NCBI GenBank assembly: GCA_007844125.1
Contig: CM017567.1
Coordinates: forward strand, 297,511 to 361,510
Direction: 5' to 3'
Origin: Sinonovacula constricta
Taxonomy: Eukaryota > Mollusca > Bivalvia > Cardiida > Solecurtidae
DNA: 64,000 nt
Shown here one piece after another: positions 49,763 to 62,835 of this stretch; within the stretch, counting starts at the first letter, position 1; every line of letters starts with the position of its first letter. The notes beneath the pieces are model-generated. The model was not told the origin of the DNA. It saw nothing but the letters and a program-made list of their open reading frames with translations, and ran no database searches. The translations under genes and the position numbers were made by a program.

Positions 49763-50335
49763 TTGTCTCATACTCAACCCTATGTCAAGCACTATTTAAA
49801 TAAAAATTTGGTAAGGTATAGTAGCATATGGGTCGATCGGAAAAAAATACTTGACAAGTTACATAGATTTCAAAACAAAGCTTTTAAAATAATATTAGAG
49901 AGACACGATTATTCACGCACAGAACAAATACATGCAGCGATAGGAGTTTATTCTATAACGTACCCAATAGAAATAGGCAGTTTAAAGTACTGGACTCGCT
50001 TAATTAGACTATGAAACCCAAAAAGCACAACTAAAACATATAAAATACGGTAGAAGAGTAGCCAAGCCAACTAACAGAACCATACACGCAAATGATCATT
50101 ATAGTATTAAGAGACAAAATTGGACTAACAGCCGACAAATTAACACCTTTACTTAATCCGCTCCATGTAGGGATCAAATCCATTAACATTAAAGCAAATT
50201 TAGAAGACTTAATCGACGTAATCGATAAGATAGATTATTCACTTAGTTAAATTAAACTCAAATCAAATACTGAGTACTGAGATATCGCTACTCACATCCA
50301 CATCTACACCGACGGTAGCAAGGATACAATTAAAA
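49763..50335 (+). pseudogene. Second LINE fragment: reverse transcriptase C-terminus into RNase H
   Basis: The frame from 49763 reads WVDRKKILDKLHRFQNKAFK then IILERHDYS and GVYSITYPIEIGSLKYWTRL, matching the region after the reverse transcriptase of RNase H-bearing LINEs (LdkLxxxQNxAxRxIL). Further on, with frame changes, HIHIYTDGSKD at about 50292-50325 is the start of an RNase H domain. The element is truncated at both ends. Sequence differs from the 9-12.3 kb element, so it is a different family. Confidence 0.65.
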
Positions 50336-53300
50336 ATCAACAAATAAGCAAAATAAACAAAATCAATTAAATAAGCAAGGCCAAAATAGACACTATATAT
50401 TCTATATTTAGATGTTATGAATAGACAAGAACTAATCAAGTAAATACAAACGTTAAGCAAAATCTCCTATATGAATATTGAGATTGGAACTCCAAGGTCA
50501 AAATTCACCATCATAATATGGCCTATGATTGAATATTGACTAGACTCAGACTCGGATCCATCTACCTCGGTGAAGAAAATTAAGCCCCCCTCCCCCACGA
50601 CAAAGCAGAAGTAATAAAAACGCGCTCTTAAATTATTTAGAGAAAATGAATTGTATTAAATATTTATTTAATAATATAGGATGACACCTACATAAACTGA
50701 ATTAATACAATGTCCAACCGATATCATATTCGATTCAAACAATAACTAAAGTTTCCAAACCCACAAGACAAGTGATGCGGTGAAATCTCTTTAAAATCTA
50801 AATATTCCTAGTAAACCCATTCTCTGATTGGCCAATTTGGAGGAAGATTATTGCTGCCCTTTCTTTAAAGGCATTATACCTCTATGAAATTATTTCTCAA
50901 AGTTTTCTCCATTGAAATATTTTCTACGCCTGATTAGAGTTGGCATTTTTGAACTAAAAGTGGACACAAAATCGGATGATTATGAACAAAATAACACATG
51001 AAGGGTAAACACCAGAATATCTAATCACTATACAAAATGAAGGCAAATAGGTAGAGGGTAGCTGAATAAACGGTGGACTCATAAAGACCCTGTGAAAAGC
51101 AAGGCACCCGTCATAAACCATATATATAATGATAGGAATATATTTCATCTTCCTTTTAAAGGTGGTATCCGACACGTTGCCTATGTCAAATATATGTAAC
51201 AATGTCTAACCTTTGTGTGGAGTATTTGGGCATAATTTATGCATAAAAAACACACTTCAGTCTACGCTTATTTAAAATAGTAATGTATGTATTATTATAA
51301 ATATTACTGTATTTAATATCTTTTGGGTATTTAAGTGTTGTACTTTTTTTATATTAAATCTGCCTTTTTCCGCTGGTACGAAAAAGCAAAGACATCGTAT
51401 TTACCGAAACGAGTCGTGTGTGAAAAGAAGAGCCCTTTATAGCTAATCTATTGCTATTGTGTGCTGCCTTAACCAAATTAGCACGGGGTTAATGGATTCC
51501 TCTTAGTCACAGTAAGGACAGTTCCTATTGATGAACTTGCATTCTTTTCTCAAAGGTTGCTTGCTCCTAGTTTAATTGCGTGTAAAAACTATCCTAAACA
51601 ATCTATATTGTGGTAGTAAACACTGACTTTAGAGTCCTACCACCATATCTGAATTTATGCGTTGATTTGCACTCAGAAATAATATTAATGGCTACTTTTT
51701 GTAATGTGCTTTGATGAAATTATAGCTCTTTCTCCATGGCTTGGTATCCCTATTTTTATAAAGGTTTTGAGCTTGTTTTAGACAGTAGACTGTAAGATTA
51801 TATGATTATTATACGATGTGTAAGAAAAAATAAATTTGCCAATATATTTATTGGCAAATTTATTGTTTCTTAAGCCTTGTTTATAGGGTACATTTCTCAT
51901 GTGCAGATTGAGTGTCTGCTGACTTGCTTGATTTTGCAATGATTAAATATTAAATCATTTTCCATTGTTGCCCAAAGGTACATACCGATCTGCGTTATTA
52001 ATTTTAGAAGAGTATGTAAATGGCTTTATTATCCTCATAAAAGACTTATAAAGGACTGTTTCGTTATAAGAGGAAATTGATTTAAGAACAGACCCTTAAC
52101 ACCTCCAGTCAACACGTTAGGGATCAATCCAATCAACATAACGAACGGCTAAAAATCCTACTTCTTTTAAGATAAGTGGTATCATAAAAGTGTCACCAAT
52201 TAATTGGAATTTACACAAGTGATTGTGATTGGCAGGGCGGGAAAATATACGGAAGTTAAGAGGGTATGATGTCAGATGTTTACTGTTATTTATGATACAA
52301 GCACATTGTTTTGAGAAACACATACACACCTTAAACGTTTTGATCACATCACTGGCAGAAGAATAGTGGCTTTATATTAGTTTGTTTGCTAAACTTGTGA
52401 ACGTACTTTTATTGAATTTCTGTCGAGCACTTGATGGCTTTCAAGTTTATTTAAATTCGTATTCATGTGTATAAAATTCACGCTTTTAAAATAATTGGGC
52501 GAAGAGACTGTATCAGTATTGATTGTGCAGGGAAGACAAAGGTAAGCTAGCTTTACAAATTAACTAACTTGTTAGAATATTAGAGATGATTCCACACGGT
52601 CCAATTATTTATTAACATTGGTCATCGATATGAGCCGTATCATTCGAATCTCATATATAAGACAAACCTCTTTTCTATAACCTGACATCGAGCGAGATTG
52701 TATTATAGCTAGTTTTTTCCAGCTGTATGTTTATTACTATTAAGTGTAACTGCTCTTTATTTTCAATAATAGTGTGGGCAAAGAACCAGAATAACTTCCC
52801 TAGCTTTCACGATTCTTTTCCTAAGCGTCGGTTCATATTCAATCTACGCATGTTGTCATTCAAGTAATAAGTACGCAAACTTCATAGGTGTGCAATATAA
52901 ATTTGCGTGTAAAAATATGCTCATCGATAGTATGCATGTCCGAGAAAAGTAACATATAGTTTAGTTTCTGTTTACATAAAACTGTTTTTTTTGTACCTGT
53001 ATAGCATTTTTTATGACATTTAGATTTCCAGAGAACTTTTGTATGAGCATGATAATGTCATTTGAAAAATGTCACAATATATGTATATACGTATCAAAGA
53101 ATTATGTGAAGGCACAGTACAATTCTCCTTGTGTTACGTTACCATGCTTTGGAGGTTAACGGTATTAGCATAAAATAGTCAGAAACGAAATTACTGATAA
53201 AGTAAATTTAGAGGAAGGAAAAATCTGAATCAATTTGAAAGGAAACAAAACGAAATAGTAATTGTGTCGTTTCATTCAGTTTTAAAAGGAAACCTTTTAG

Positions 53301-54757
53301 AAACTTCATTTTGATTTGTCGCGTGTACAAGACATCCTAAACGCCTATTGACTAAATTTGCACGTAGTAACTTGTAACATGATCTGTTAGGGAATCTGCA
53401 CACAAAATACAACAAATCAACGTATTAAGCCAAGCAGCGGCTGTGTCAATAACCGATTCTAGCAATCGCCTAAAGGGTATCAAACTTTCGTCCTAAACGG
53501 TTTAATATCGCAATTTTCTTCTTTTAAGAGTTTGCTAAGAGTAATTAACAGTACTGACGAATTATTTCAATCTATAAAACACATTGTTGCCCACCAGAAA
53601 CACTTTATGGAACACCGTCGTAAGTATGCCACAGAAGTATGTGTTGTCATTTGAATCATCCTATAAGGATCGTCATTTGTAGTTTTCTTTGATGAACCTT
53701 TGAATATGGTTCAACTTTCTTCAATTAAGTCACTCCCTTCATTTAACGACGCCATAATATTTCTTAGAAAACGTCAGCGGTTGGACATTTTTTAATAAAA
53801 TAGAACGTGGTTTTTAGTGTGTGCCTTTGAGAAACCCCTCAAGAAGTGCGAGGTTAGAGCTCTTTAAAACCACAGTTGGTCTATTTTGCCAATTGACCGT
53901 TCCAAGGTGGTAACTTGTTTTTTGGTTTAAAGACTTGTTTTGTTGTTACTTACATATTGGAATTGCGGGTGTTTATCTTGTGACTTTTAAAACTTTGGTA
54001 GAAGTTGTAATGCTCATAGGACTCTGTCACATTTCTTTTAAAAAATGCCCTATGCTGAATTTCTGTCCGCAAGATGATGTAGCGCAGTGTAAAGACAATC
54101 GTAAATTGATAAACACTTAGTGTACATACATGGTTTAGGACACCGAGTGTACCGTGCCAAACATCAGTAACGTTAAACAGCTCAGGTTAAATGCAATTAT
54201 TTGGCGGTCCCAATAGAGACGTAGGGTCTTCAATGTCTGAATATTCTAAACGTAAATAATATTCGAATTTCTTATTTAGGTTTACTTTGCAAATTTTAAG
54301 AAAGTCTGTATTAAACTAAGAAGCACAAGGGAACTTTCCCTTTTTATAATAGGAAAACCTTTATAAACTTAAAGTGAAAGCATGTACACACTTCGGCAAA
54401 AATACCAATACTTTCTTTGTTAATCTCGCCCTTTCTGCTTTTTGTATGTATCATGATGTGTTAATATTAACATAACGTGTTAGGACAATGAATCAATGTT
54501 AGACTAACATTAGCAATAGCTGCATTGGTTTTTTAAGAAACACCTGTTTTAAAGTAAATACTATTATGTCTATAAATCATTAACATTAGTCCGGTTCTGT
54601 GTTGTTTAGGATACGTCTTTCCATGTTTCAACAAACTGAAATAAATCACACATCTATTAAGTGTAGACAAAATGCCAACGCTGAAGTTAAACATTTTTGA
54701 TATACAAGAAAATCAAAGTTCCTGTGTCTATCGTAATAATCATGTGAAACGCTCTTC
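50336..54757. other. Gene-free stretch with a hairpin and a fragment of the dispersed repeat
   Basis: No supported gene. A short perfect hairpin lies at 51821-51872. From about 53835 to 54040 a partial copy of the dispersed repeat occurs (AAGAAGTGCGAGGTTAGAGC, ATTGACCGTTCCAAGGTGGT). Confidence 0.5.
51821..51872. repeat. Short palindrome (24-bp arms, 4-base loop)
   Basis: The left arm TAAGAAAAAATAAATTTGCC plus AATA pairs with the right arm across the loop TATT; there is one mismatch in 24. The inner 16 pairs are perfect. It could be a relic of a palindromic element or a cruciform-prone site. Confidence 0.8.
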
Positions 54758-54761
54758 GTGT

Positions 54762-54883
54762 TAGTTAGATTCCAAATAGAGAAATCTACATGAAATAGAC
54801 ACGGCAAAGGATGGAGCGGTAGCGACCGACTGGGCGTGTCTATTTCATGTAGGTTTCTCTATTTGGAGTCTAACTGACTTAGT
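54762..54883. repeat. Hairpin with ~46-bp arms (MITE-like palindrome)
   Basis: The left arm includes TTCCAAATAGAGAAATCTAC and ATGAAATAGACACG. The right arm is its near-perfect inverted copy (CGTGTCTATTTCATGTAGGT, TTCTCTATTTGGAGTCTAAC). A loop of about 30 bases (GCAAAGGATGGAGCGGTAGC and following) separates them. Only a few mismatches (for example T/C) occur. Confidence 0.85.
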
Positions 54884-55125
54884 GTTTACGCTAGTTTTCC
54901 CCTAATTATTATACCAACCACGCCCATCGTGTTCCAATATTGCATCAGCACCAAAAGTAAACTGATTTTGTTTGCTGCATCTACACTTCACGTGATCAAC
55001 AAACCACGCGGTATCCTTGTCACTGCACTGAGACACATTGGGTATACATGTTCATTTGAAAAATTCTGTTACACGACGGGTGAGTAGTTCTAATTCATTT
55101 ACCACGAGGCATTCACACAGGAAAC

Positions 55126-55666
55126 ATGGAAGAAGAAATTAATTTCGCTCTCAGGGATTTCTTGTTTGAAAACTTCGATAATGAATACGATGTTTCCTCG
55201 TCTAGTCAACTGTTGCAAATACCGACTCAACACCTGATTTTCAAGCAAGAAGGTACTTTTATAAACGATCTACATTACGAAATGTATCTTTTTTTATTTT
55301 ACAATTGTTTTCAATTAAATCTAAACGTTGACCTTAGGTACTTGTTCAATGTATTTAGATAATAACCTTTTTGTCTAACACACGTTTGTAACAAAGTTAA
55401 CATAAATTTATTAGATCTACATTTATTTGTGTTTAATAAATAGATCTAGCATTGTATATTGTCTATTTTCAGAGTCAAACCGTCGATTTGCCGATCCTGT
55501 CTCTTGCGACGATCTTAAACAGCAATGCAACAATGCTATTCCAAAGAAAACCCGTGCCAACTTTGCCAACATTTCAATCTATAGAATAAAGTTTATATGC
55601 TGTGTTTTGTTATTTCTTTTGCACACGACACACTCATTTGTACCGTCATGCATATTATGCACATGA
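55126..55666 (+). CDS. Two-exon DUF3504/KIAA1958-type N-terminal segment, truncated
   Basis: Exon 1 (55126-55252) starts MEEEINFALRDFLFENFDNE and ends GAAG|GTACTT in phase 1. Exon 2 starts at 55473 after TTGTCTATTTTCAG and is open in the matching phase: ESNRRFADPVSCDDLKQQCN, then NAIPKKTRANFANISIYR. The RFA...NAIPKKT segment resembles the N-terminal region of DUF3504 proteins (RFAxxxxxELxxxxxNAIPKKTxxxTxW). Beyond about 55590 the frame becomes hydrophobic (CCVLLFLLHTT) and no longer fits, and AATAAAG lies at 55582, so the gene is probably truncated here. Splice sites and phase agree, but the family call rests on a short motif. Confidence 0.4.
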
Positions 55667-56090
55667 CGACATCCCATGCACATGACGTCACTGTAGAAAG
55701 TTTGTTCTATAACAATAATTTCTATATACTGTTTCTACACGAAATAGAAAGGAGATTTTTAAAAAAATAAAGCAATGTGATTAGTTGAACAACTAGGGTA
55801 AACACTAACTACGGTTTAAGTTTAGATAGCGTTAATTGTTTATGTTAGTTTTCCTATTTTAATTATTTAATTTATCGGTAGGGATAAGTTACAAAGGGTT
55901 CGTCTACGCCTGGCATTTGGTAAATTAAGTGTATATATAATTGAGACAAAGGACGAAACACATAACCAAAGTCAATTATAGTTTCAAAGATAAAACTAGT
56001 AAATTTATGTATTTAACAAGATACATATATTGACATAGACAGACAGATTAAATCACTGAATGTTGTAATATCCTTCCCACGGCGTAAATA
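55667..56090. other. Intergenic, with inverted partner of the 54.88-kb sequence
   Basis: ACTAGGGTAAACACTAA at 55792-55808 is the inverted copy, with one mismatch, of TTAGTGTTTACGCTAGT at 54879-54895. Together with the hairpin this may mark the edges of an element of about 1.1 kb around the DUF3504-type exons. Confidence 0.35.
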
Positions 56091-56096
56091 AGATTG

Positions 56097-56655
56097 GAGC
56101 CCTAACCACAGATGGCTGCAGCTAGGCAATGTACTAGGGTCGTACATTCAGCTGGTCGTCACTTCATATCACTAACAGTGTGTACTTGAACTTTCGGTCC
56201 AATGAATATTTAACCCTTAAACGCATTGCATGGGTATGAATACACTTCATTTAAACAACTGACGCTATCAGGGAGCCCTACCCGTTGTGGGTTGCTCTAC
56301 CTATACACGGTTGTCATAATATTTATACGGATAATTGTTTAACAGCTTACACAATGGTAAGACACTTTAACACGACAATTTCATCCTACCTACAGAGCGT
56401 TGCACGACTCATAACAAGTTATTTAGGATGAAAGGATAATTTAAACACTGTTTTAAAAACAACTATAGCACAACTCATCTTACCCACAGAGGGTTGCACT
56501 TCCCATACAGGTCTATGTACGATATTTGGTATAATAAATGTACTATTAAAATAGTTCAGTTTTACTTGAGAACTTAAAACGTAACACAACATTCACTCGC
56601 GATAAGCGCCATTTTACTCACCGGGGAGCTCGACCCATGGTGGGTTGCTTTACCC
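56097..56655. repeat. Five degenerate repeats with core CCTACCCACAGAGGGTTGC
   Basis: Related cores lie at 56097 (GCCCTAACCACAGATGGCTG), 56272 (GAGCCCTACCCGTTGTGGGT), 56382 (CATCCTACCTACAGAGCGTT), 56476 (CATCTTACCCACAGAGGGTT) and 56625 (GAGCTCGACCCATGGTGGGT), each followed by TGC or similar. Spacing is irregular, about 95-175 bases. The core is itself partly palindromic (ACCC...GGGT). Confidence 0.5.
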
Positions 56656-56826
56656 TTTGGAGGTTACACGGCCACCAATCAGTTACACAAACACTATATA
56701 TAACCTATGTTAACGCTTCCTTCACTGGCGTTATAAGGTTAACACGTAAATGTCACAATCACTCGCGAATTAATGACTAATTCTTAGAACAACGCACTAT
56801 TTTAAATAAATATTTAACAAAATAGA

Positions 56827-58583
56827 TTTAAATACGCGTAGAAACAAACACGAAGTATTTAGGTTTACACTAGCGCTTTAACCTCACGGTTACAATGAAA
56901 CATACGAGTATGAATGACACGGTGCACTAAAGTTAACACACACACAACCCTTAATATTTTATAAACTAACGTTAGAAGTATTTAAGGTCGTAAAGATCTA
57001 CGAAGATGTATTTAGCACTGGAGATGGGACTGTTGGGTTTACATAATACCACTACCAACCAAGGGTTTATCTATTTAATAGTATTTATAATAATATACAT
57101 CGTTCTCCCACAGGGTAACTTTGACAAGACTTTACCTGGTTGCTCATCTTGATTGTTCTTGAAGGTACCAGGTTGAGTATAAGAGCAAAATTTGCACTAG
57201 GCACCTGGACTTGCCAGAAAAACACCAAAGCCCAAATGTGTGCTCTCAGCGCCTTATACACTGCAATCACATATTCCGCGTACCGAACTTGCTAGCTGAC
57301 GTCATTCTATATGCCTGCAATTGACCCTTTTGCTGTCAACTCACATTGCTTTTAAATTACAACATGACCGGACAAGTTGTTAAGACTATATGAAACAACA
57401 GTGACTTAAAGCGATAATTGGACAGTCACTTTTGGATTTCCTATCTCTTCATCTCTCCAGTCGGGTCTTATATAGGTCAAACAACTTGAGCAGTCTCCAT
57501 GCTCTTAACGTGAGATTGCACAGTCGGTCGGTATAACATTTGGACTTTTTGTACCATTATTATTAAATACGCCAATTGCGGATAGATCCTAGGCTTTTTA
57601 TGATATATTACTTGAATCTCATAACCTATTAACTTCTCACAATAGTACATTTTGTTTTGTTGGTTTTGGCTTGTATCCTAAAACTCGATGATTTCTTTCG
57701 TGTTTTTTATATATCGATTTTGGCAAATGACGTCATGGCATTGTATGACGTCGTTTAAGTGTTCTTATTATACGTCATCGCTTAGGCAGTTTTATTTTAA
57801 ACAACTATCTCATTTGGAACTGTTAGGTTGCCGAGGTCTTTATCTACTGTACATATAGTACATATGTTGATAGTTTATTTAATTACTAGTTATTTTGTCT
57901 ATAAAATAGTTCCTTTGATCAGTTTTAATCCCCGATGCAGGTGCTTTCTGTTAGTTATCTCACGTTGACGGAATTTTTTTATTTACACTATTTGATAGAA
58001 AGGAAGTGCGAGGTTGGAGCGCTCCACAAACCAGGTTTAGGCACCCCATTCAGTCCTTTTGCCGACTGACCGTTCCAAGGCGGTAATAGCTGTTTTTCTT
58101 TTTGTGAGTTATGTCTCGTCTCTATGTTTTTGTCACATTTATATTCTCTCTGTTTGCATTTGTCTATCGATAGTTTAGATTTAAATATCACTGGTAATTT
58201 TGACAGGCCCTTTTCTTGTTTACCTAAATGTAAGGATAACTGCAGAGGGTTCCACATTGATTCGAATTTAAGATGATTAACTGTTTTGAATGTACACAAT
58301 TCAACAAATTTTGAATCGAATAGATTATGGTGATTTTAAATTGTGCAGGAACTATCAAGTAACGTTTGACAATGACTTGTGAATTGATATGTAGCGTAAC
58401 CACATACCGATTTATACTGTTTATAGCCTAATGTGTTGTTCTTTATTTTAGCTAGTTCACTGAATGTGTGGTGTGTCGAAGTATATTTGTAGATTAGATT
58501 GGGTTTCAGTTTAATTTAGTTTTAATAAGTAGGTTGTTACAAATGTTTAAGATTTTTTTTTTGTGAAACAGTCAATTACTATT
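56827..58583 (+). repeat. Large inverted repeat, left arm
   Basis: This arm is matched in reverse complement by 61205-62835. Shared landmarks from outside in: AACACGAAGTATTTAGGTTTACACTAGCGC, AACTAACGTTAGAAGTATTT, CATCGTTCTCCCACAGGG, CTTGAAGGTACCAGGTTGAG, TTAAATTACAACATGACCGG, TTCCAAGGCGGTAATAGC, AACTGCAGAGGGTTCCACAT, AGTAGGTTGTTACAAATG. Identity is high but clearly below that of the 3.9-kb duplication, with many small indels. Open frames in the arm (57085-57270, 57988-58299, minus) show no known domain. Confidence 0.85.
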
Positions 58584-61204
58584 GAAGTCTGTTAGAGAAT
58601 TCTCATCTATGTGGACCTTGGCGCATGCATGCATAATATACTATTGATCTTCTACGCTTTGTTTGTGACGGCCAATTCAACGCTTAGATGATACAGTCAC
58701 ATTTCTAAAAGCATTTTTATAAATTAATCGATACAGGTTTAAGTAGGAGCATATACCTGATATATTTGCCTTGTTTTAGGTTTTAGGGAAATATATACAA
58801 AGAACAGGACAAATATGATATGTCTCTTATTTTAGAATGTATCGTTCTATCAGTATATGGAATAATGCTTACGAAATATAGATGGGTAGAAAAATTCCAA
58901 ACATTTTTGTTAATATATCATGTACACTGACTTACATTCGATGAAGACAAACAGTATGACATGTAAAGTAATTAAATGGAGGAAAAAAACCTGAAATGAT
59001 TTTGTATAATAAATTTACAAATGACAGTATACATGTCAAATTTGACCATTATAACAAACTAAATTAACTGTTTATAACTTCCTTTTCAGCATAGAATAAA
59101 ACGTTTATACATTGTAAAAATTGACGCTTTGTTATACATATTTTATTATGCCCTTCTACATGAACCTTGTACTATCTTTCCCGCCATAGTCGACGACTTT
59201 CTTTTTGTATGTACGAAAATGTCCAGATATGATTAAACGGTACATAGGCACAGGACGCCTGCCTACTAAAACAGCATCCCCCCATCAATGCTAAAAAAGG
59301 ATATGGGCATAGGCAGACCCCTTTCAACCACTATTTCGTTTTACAAATTGGAAGATGTCAACCTAAAACCCACACCTTCAAGACACCAAAACTTTCAATT
59401 AAACACCCCATATTGTGGGTAAAACAGCCGTCCAGTGGCGTACATCCGTAATGTGAATCTAGGATAAATGTTAGGCGATGAAATTCACACACTTACATCT
59501 TCACCTTATATTAGGACCAATAGCTACCAAACTATATATTTTCAAGCTCTTTTGCTGTGTAAATAGGTAACCGAAATTAAACACCTGATATTTTGGCACA
59601 TTGGTAAACTCTCTTTAAGTCATGCTTGGGCAACATGACGGGATCACGACAAGATACGATTGTATGTGCTGACCCTTAAATACACCAGTTGTTACTCAGA
59701 CTGTTTATTAAGGCCAGTGTATAGTGACGAATTTGGAGCGTCTGCGCAGACGATCGCGCAGATTTGTTGAGATTTGATCTATCCCGCATTCACGGCGTTG
59801 TGCTGCACCTTAAATTTCTGCATGGGATTATCAGCCAACCAGAGCGCGCCATTACATTCACATTCTTGTCATCCATGTAATTGAAGAAGGTTTGTTTATT
59901 ATTTATGAGCCCAGAGTACAGTTTAATTATACACCTACAAACAAAGCCACTATATGCAGATGTGCATGTTGAAATATAGTTATTTTCAGATCCGTCTGTC
60001 AGTCTGTCTGTAGGTTAACTTCTCCTACACCACTCAACGGATTTTAATGAAACTTAAGACAAATGTTAGACACTATTTGCAGATATGCATGAAGAAATAT
60101 TATCATTCTCTGATCAGTCTGTCAGGCTGTCTGGTCCTTAACCCCCCCCCTTGTCCAAAAGAACACGGGGGTATCCTATAGTGGCTCTGCCACTTTTCTT
60201 CTTTGTAGATTTGCATGAATCTGGTTTTGGAAGAACTCTATCATATAATGATAATTGTTATTTTCTATGTACTGTATTGAGACTTTTGCAACTAAATCCA
60301 AAACGTGTGCCAGTTTGTGTGTTCAGTTTGTTGCAAAAAATATATATATATATTTTATATTTGACCAGCTTTCATCCTGATTTTTACCAAAAAAATCTAC
60401 CTTTTTTGTTGTTGATTTATTCAGCAGAATGTGTTCTACCTATATGTTAAGTGTTCAGACCGGTGCATTAAAAGAAAAATATGAGTGATATTTTACATCT
60501 TTTTAATTGTTTTTTTACATATTATAAGCTCGAATTCCTAAATTTTACCAGGTAAAATCTACCCTTTTGTTTTTTATATGTACAACAAAATGATTTCTAT
60601 CTATGTGTAAAGTTTAAAGACTACTGCATCTCAAATAAACATAGGTGATATTTTATGCATATTTTTAATTAAAAAATATTAATTTTTCAATATTTGACAA
60701 GCAATAGGTCTTCAGTTTGCATGGTAACACATACATTTTTTCAAATTAATGTGAACAATTTGAGCAAAATAGCCTTACCTTCTAGCTCCAATGGTGTTTT
60801 TCAGATTGTATTTTAGGTTTTAGTTTGTTTTGTTTAGTTTCCTTTCATTCCTCTTTTTTATTTTCGAAATTATACCTAATCAACACAGGAGTGATATGTC
60901 TCACATGCCATAAACAATGTTCGAGTAATATTTCACTTGGCAAGCGTCTTTGTTATCTATAGCAGTTATGGTTGTGAAAGCTTATCTCACGGCTGTAAAT
61001 CACGTCTTGTCCTTTAAAATCGGTTCGCGATTCTTTTCTATATGTTTGTTCCGGGCCTCAAGGAGGAAGTAAAATTACGCTATCTTCTTATATGACTCGT
61101 ACCTTATTGATCCAAGTGTGACTTGCCGTCACCGGGCTTGCGAAATCTCGAATGTAAGTCGGTGTACATTATATATCAACACAAATGTTGACAAATGTTC
61201 AATA
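58584..61204. other. Spacer between the inverted arms
   Basis: About 2.6 kb without a recognisable gene. At 59945-60150 two related segments of about 100 bases follow each other (ACTATATGCAGATGTGCATG... against ACTATTTGCAGATATGCATG..., each with GTCTGTCAGTCTGTCTG-type text). The segment ATATGCAGATGTGCAT also occurs, inverted, within the outer end of the right arm near 62800. Confidence 0.5.
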
Positions 61205-62835
61205 GTATTTCACTGTCTCACAAAAAGAAAATCTTAAGCATTTGAAACAACCTACTTATTAAAACAAAATTAAACTGAAACCCAAATCTAAGCTACAAAT
61301 ATACTTCGACACACCACACATTCAGTTAACTAGCTAAAATAAAAAACAACACATTAGGCTATATATGGTATAAATCGGTATCTGGTCACGATTCCTATAA
61401 ATTCACAAGTCATTGTCAAATATTACCTGATAGTTTCTGCGATCGCACAATTTAAAATCATCATAAACTTTTCGAACCAAAATTTGTTGAATTGTTTACA
61501 TAAAAAACAGTTAATCATCTTGAATTTGAATCAATGCGCAACCCTCTGCAGTTATCCTTACATTTAGATAAACAAGAAGAGGTCCTATCAAAAATACCAC
61601 AGATATTTAAATCTAAACTACCTTTAGACAAAGGCAAACACGGTAAATGCAAATGTGACAAAACACAGAGACGGTACATAACACACAAAAAGAAAAACTA
61701 GCAGACTTTACCGTCTTGGAACGGTCAGTCGGCAAAAGGACAGACTAGGGTGCTTAAATCTGGTTTGTGGAGCGCTCCAACCTCGCACTTTCTAAAAGTT
61801 TTTTTCTATCAAAATGTATCAATAAAATATATTTCGTCAAAGTAAGGCAACTAACAGTAAGCACCTGCATCGGGAGTTAAAACTGGAACTAATATATACA
61901 CAAAATAACTAGTAATAACTACTATTAACTATTAACATATGTACAATATTTACAGAAGATAAAACCATCAGCAACCTTAAAATTCCTAATGAGAGAGTTG
62001 TTTGAAATAAAACAGCCCAAGCGATGACGTATAATAAGAACAATTTACCGACGTCATACAAAACTATGACGTCATATGCCAAAAGTGAAATTAAAAAACA
62101 ACACTAAAGAAATCATTGAATTTTAGAAAACAACCCAAAACCAACAAGACAAAATGTACTATTGCTAGAAGTTAATAGGTAATGAGATTCCAATAATCTG
62201 GAGAGATGAAAAGAAAGAAATCCAACAATGACTGTGCAATTTTCGGTTTAAGTCACTGTTTTTTATATAGTCATAGCGACTTGTCCGGTCATTGTGTAAT
62301 TTAAAAGCAATGCGAGTTCTTGACTGTAAAAAGGTCAATTGCAAGAATATAGAATGATCTCAACTGGCAAGTGAGATACGCGGAAAATGTGACGTCATAT
62401 GAGATTTTTCATATGAGGTGTTTGTGGCATGTCCACGTTCCCTGTGCAATTTTTTCTCTTAAACTCAACCTGGTACCTTCAAGAACAATCTTGAGCAACT
62501 AGGTAAAGTCTTGTTAAAGATGCCCTGTGGGAGAACGATGTATATTATTATAAATTTTTTTAAATAGATAAACCCTTGGTTGGAAGTGGTATTATGTAAA
62601 CCCAACAGCCCCATCTCCAGTGCTAAATACATCTTCGTAGACCTTTACGACCTGAAATACTTCTAACGTTAGTTTATAAAATATTGATTAAGTGTTGTGT
62701 GTTTAACTTTAATGCACCGTGTCATTAATATGTTTCATTGTAATCGTGTGGTTAAAGCGCTAGTGTAAGCTTAAATACTTCGTGTTTATTTCTACATGCA
62801 CATCTGCATATAGTGTTTATTTCTACGCTTATTTA
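61205..62835 (-). repeat. Large inverted repeat, right arm
   Basis: This is the reverse-complement partner of 56827-58583. Near its outer end (about 62797-62825) it has an extra segment of about 32 bases holding TGCACATCTGCATATAGTG and a second GTTTATTTCTAC, absent from the left arm. No target-site duplication was recognised at the outer ends. Confidence 0.85.
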
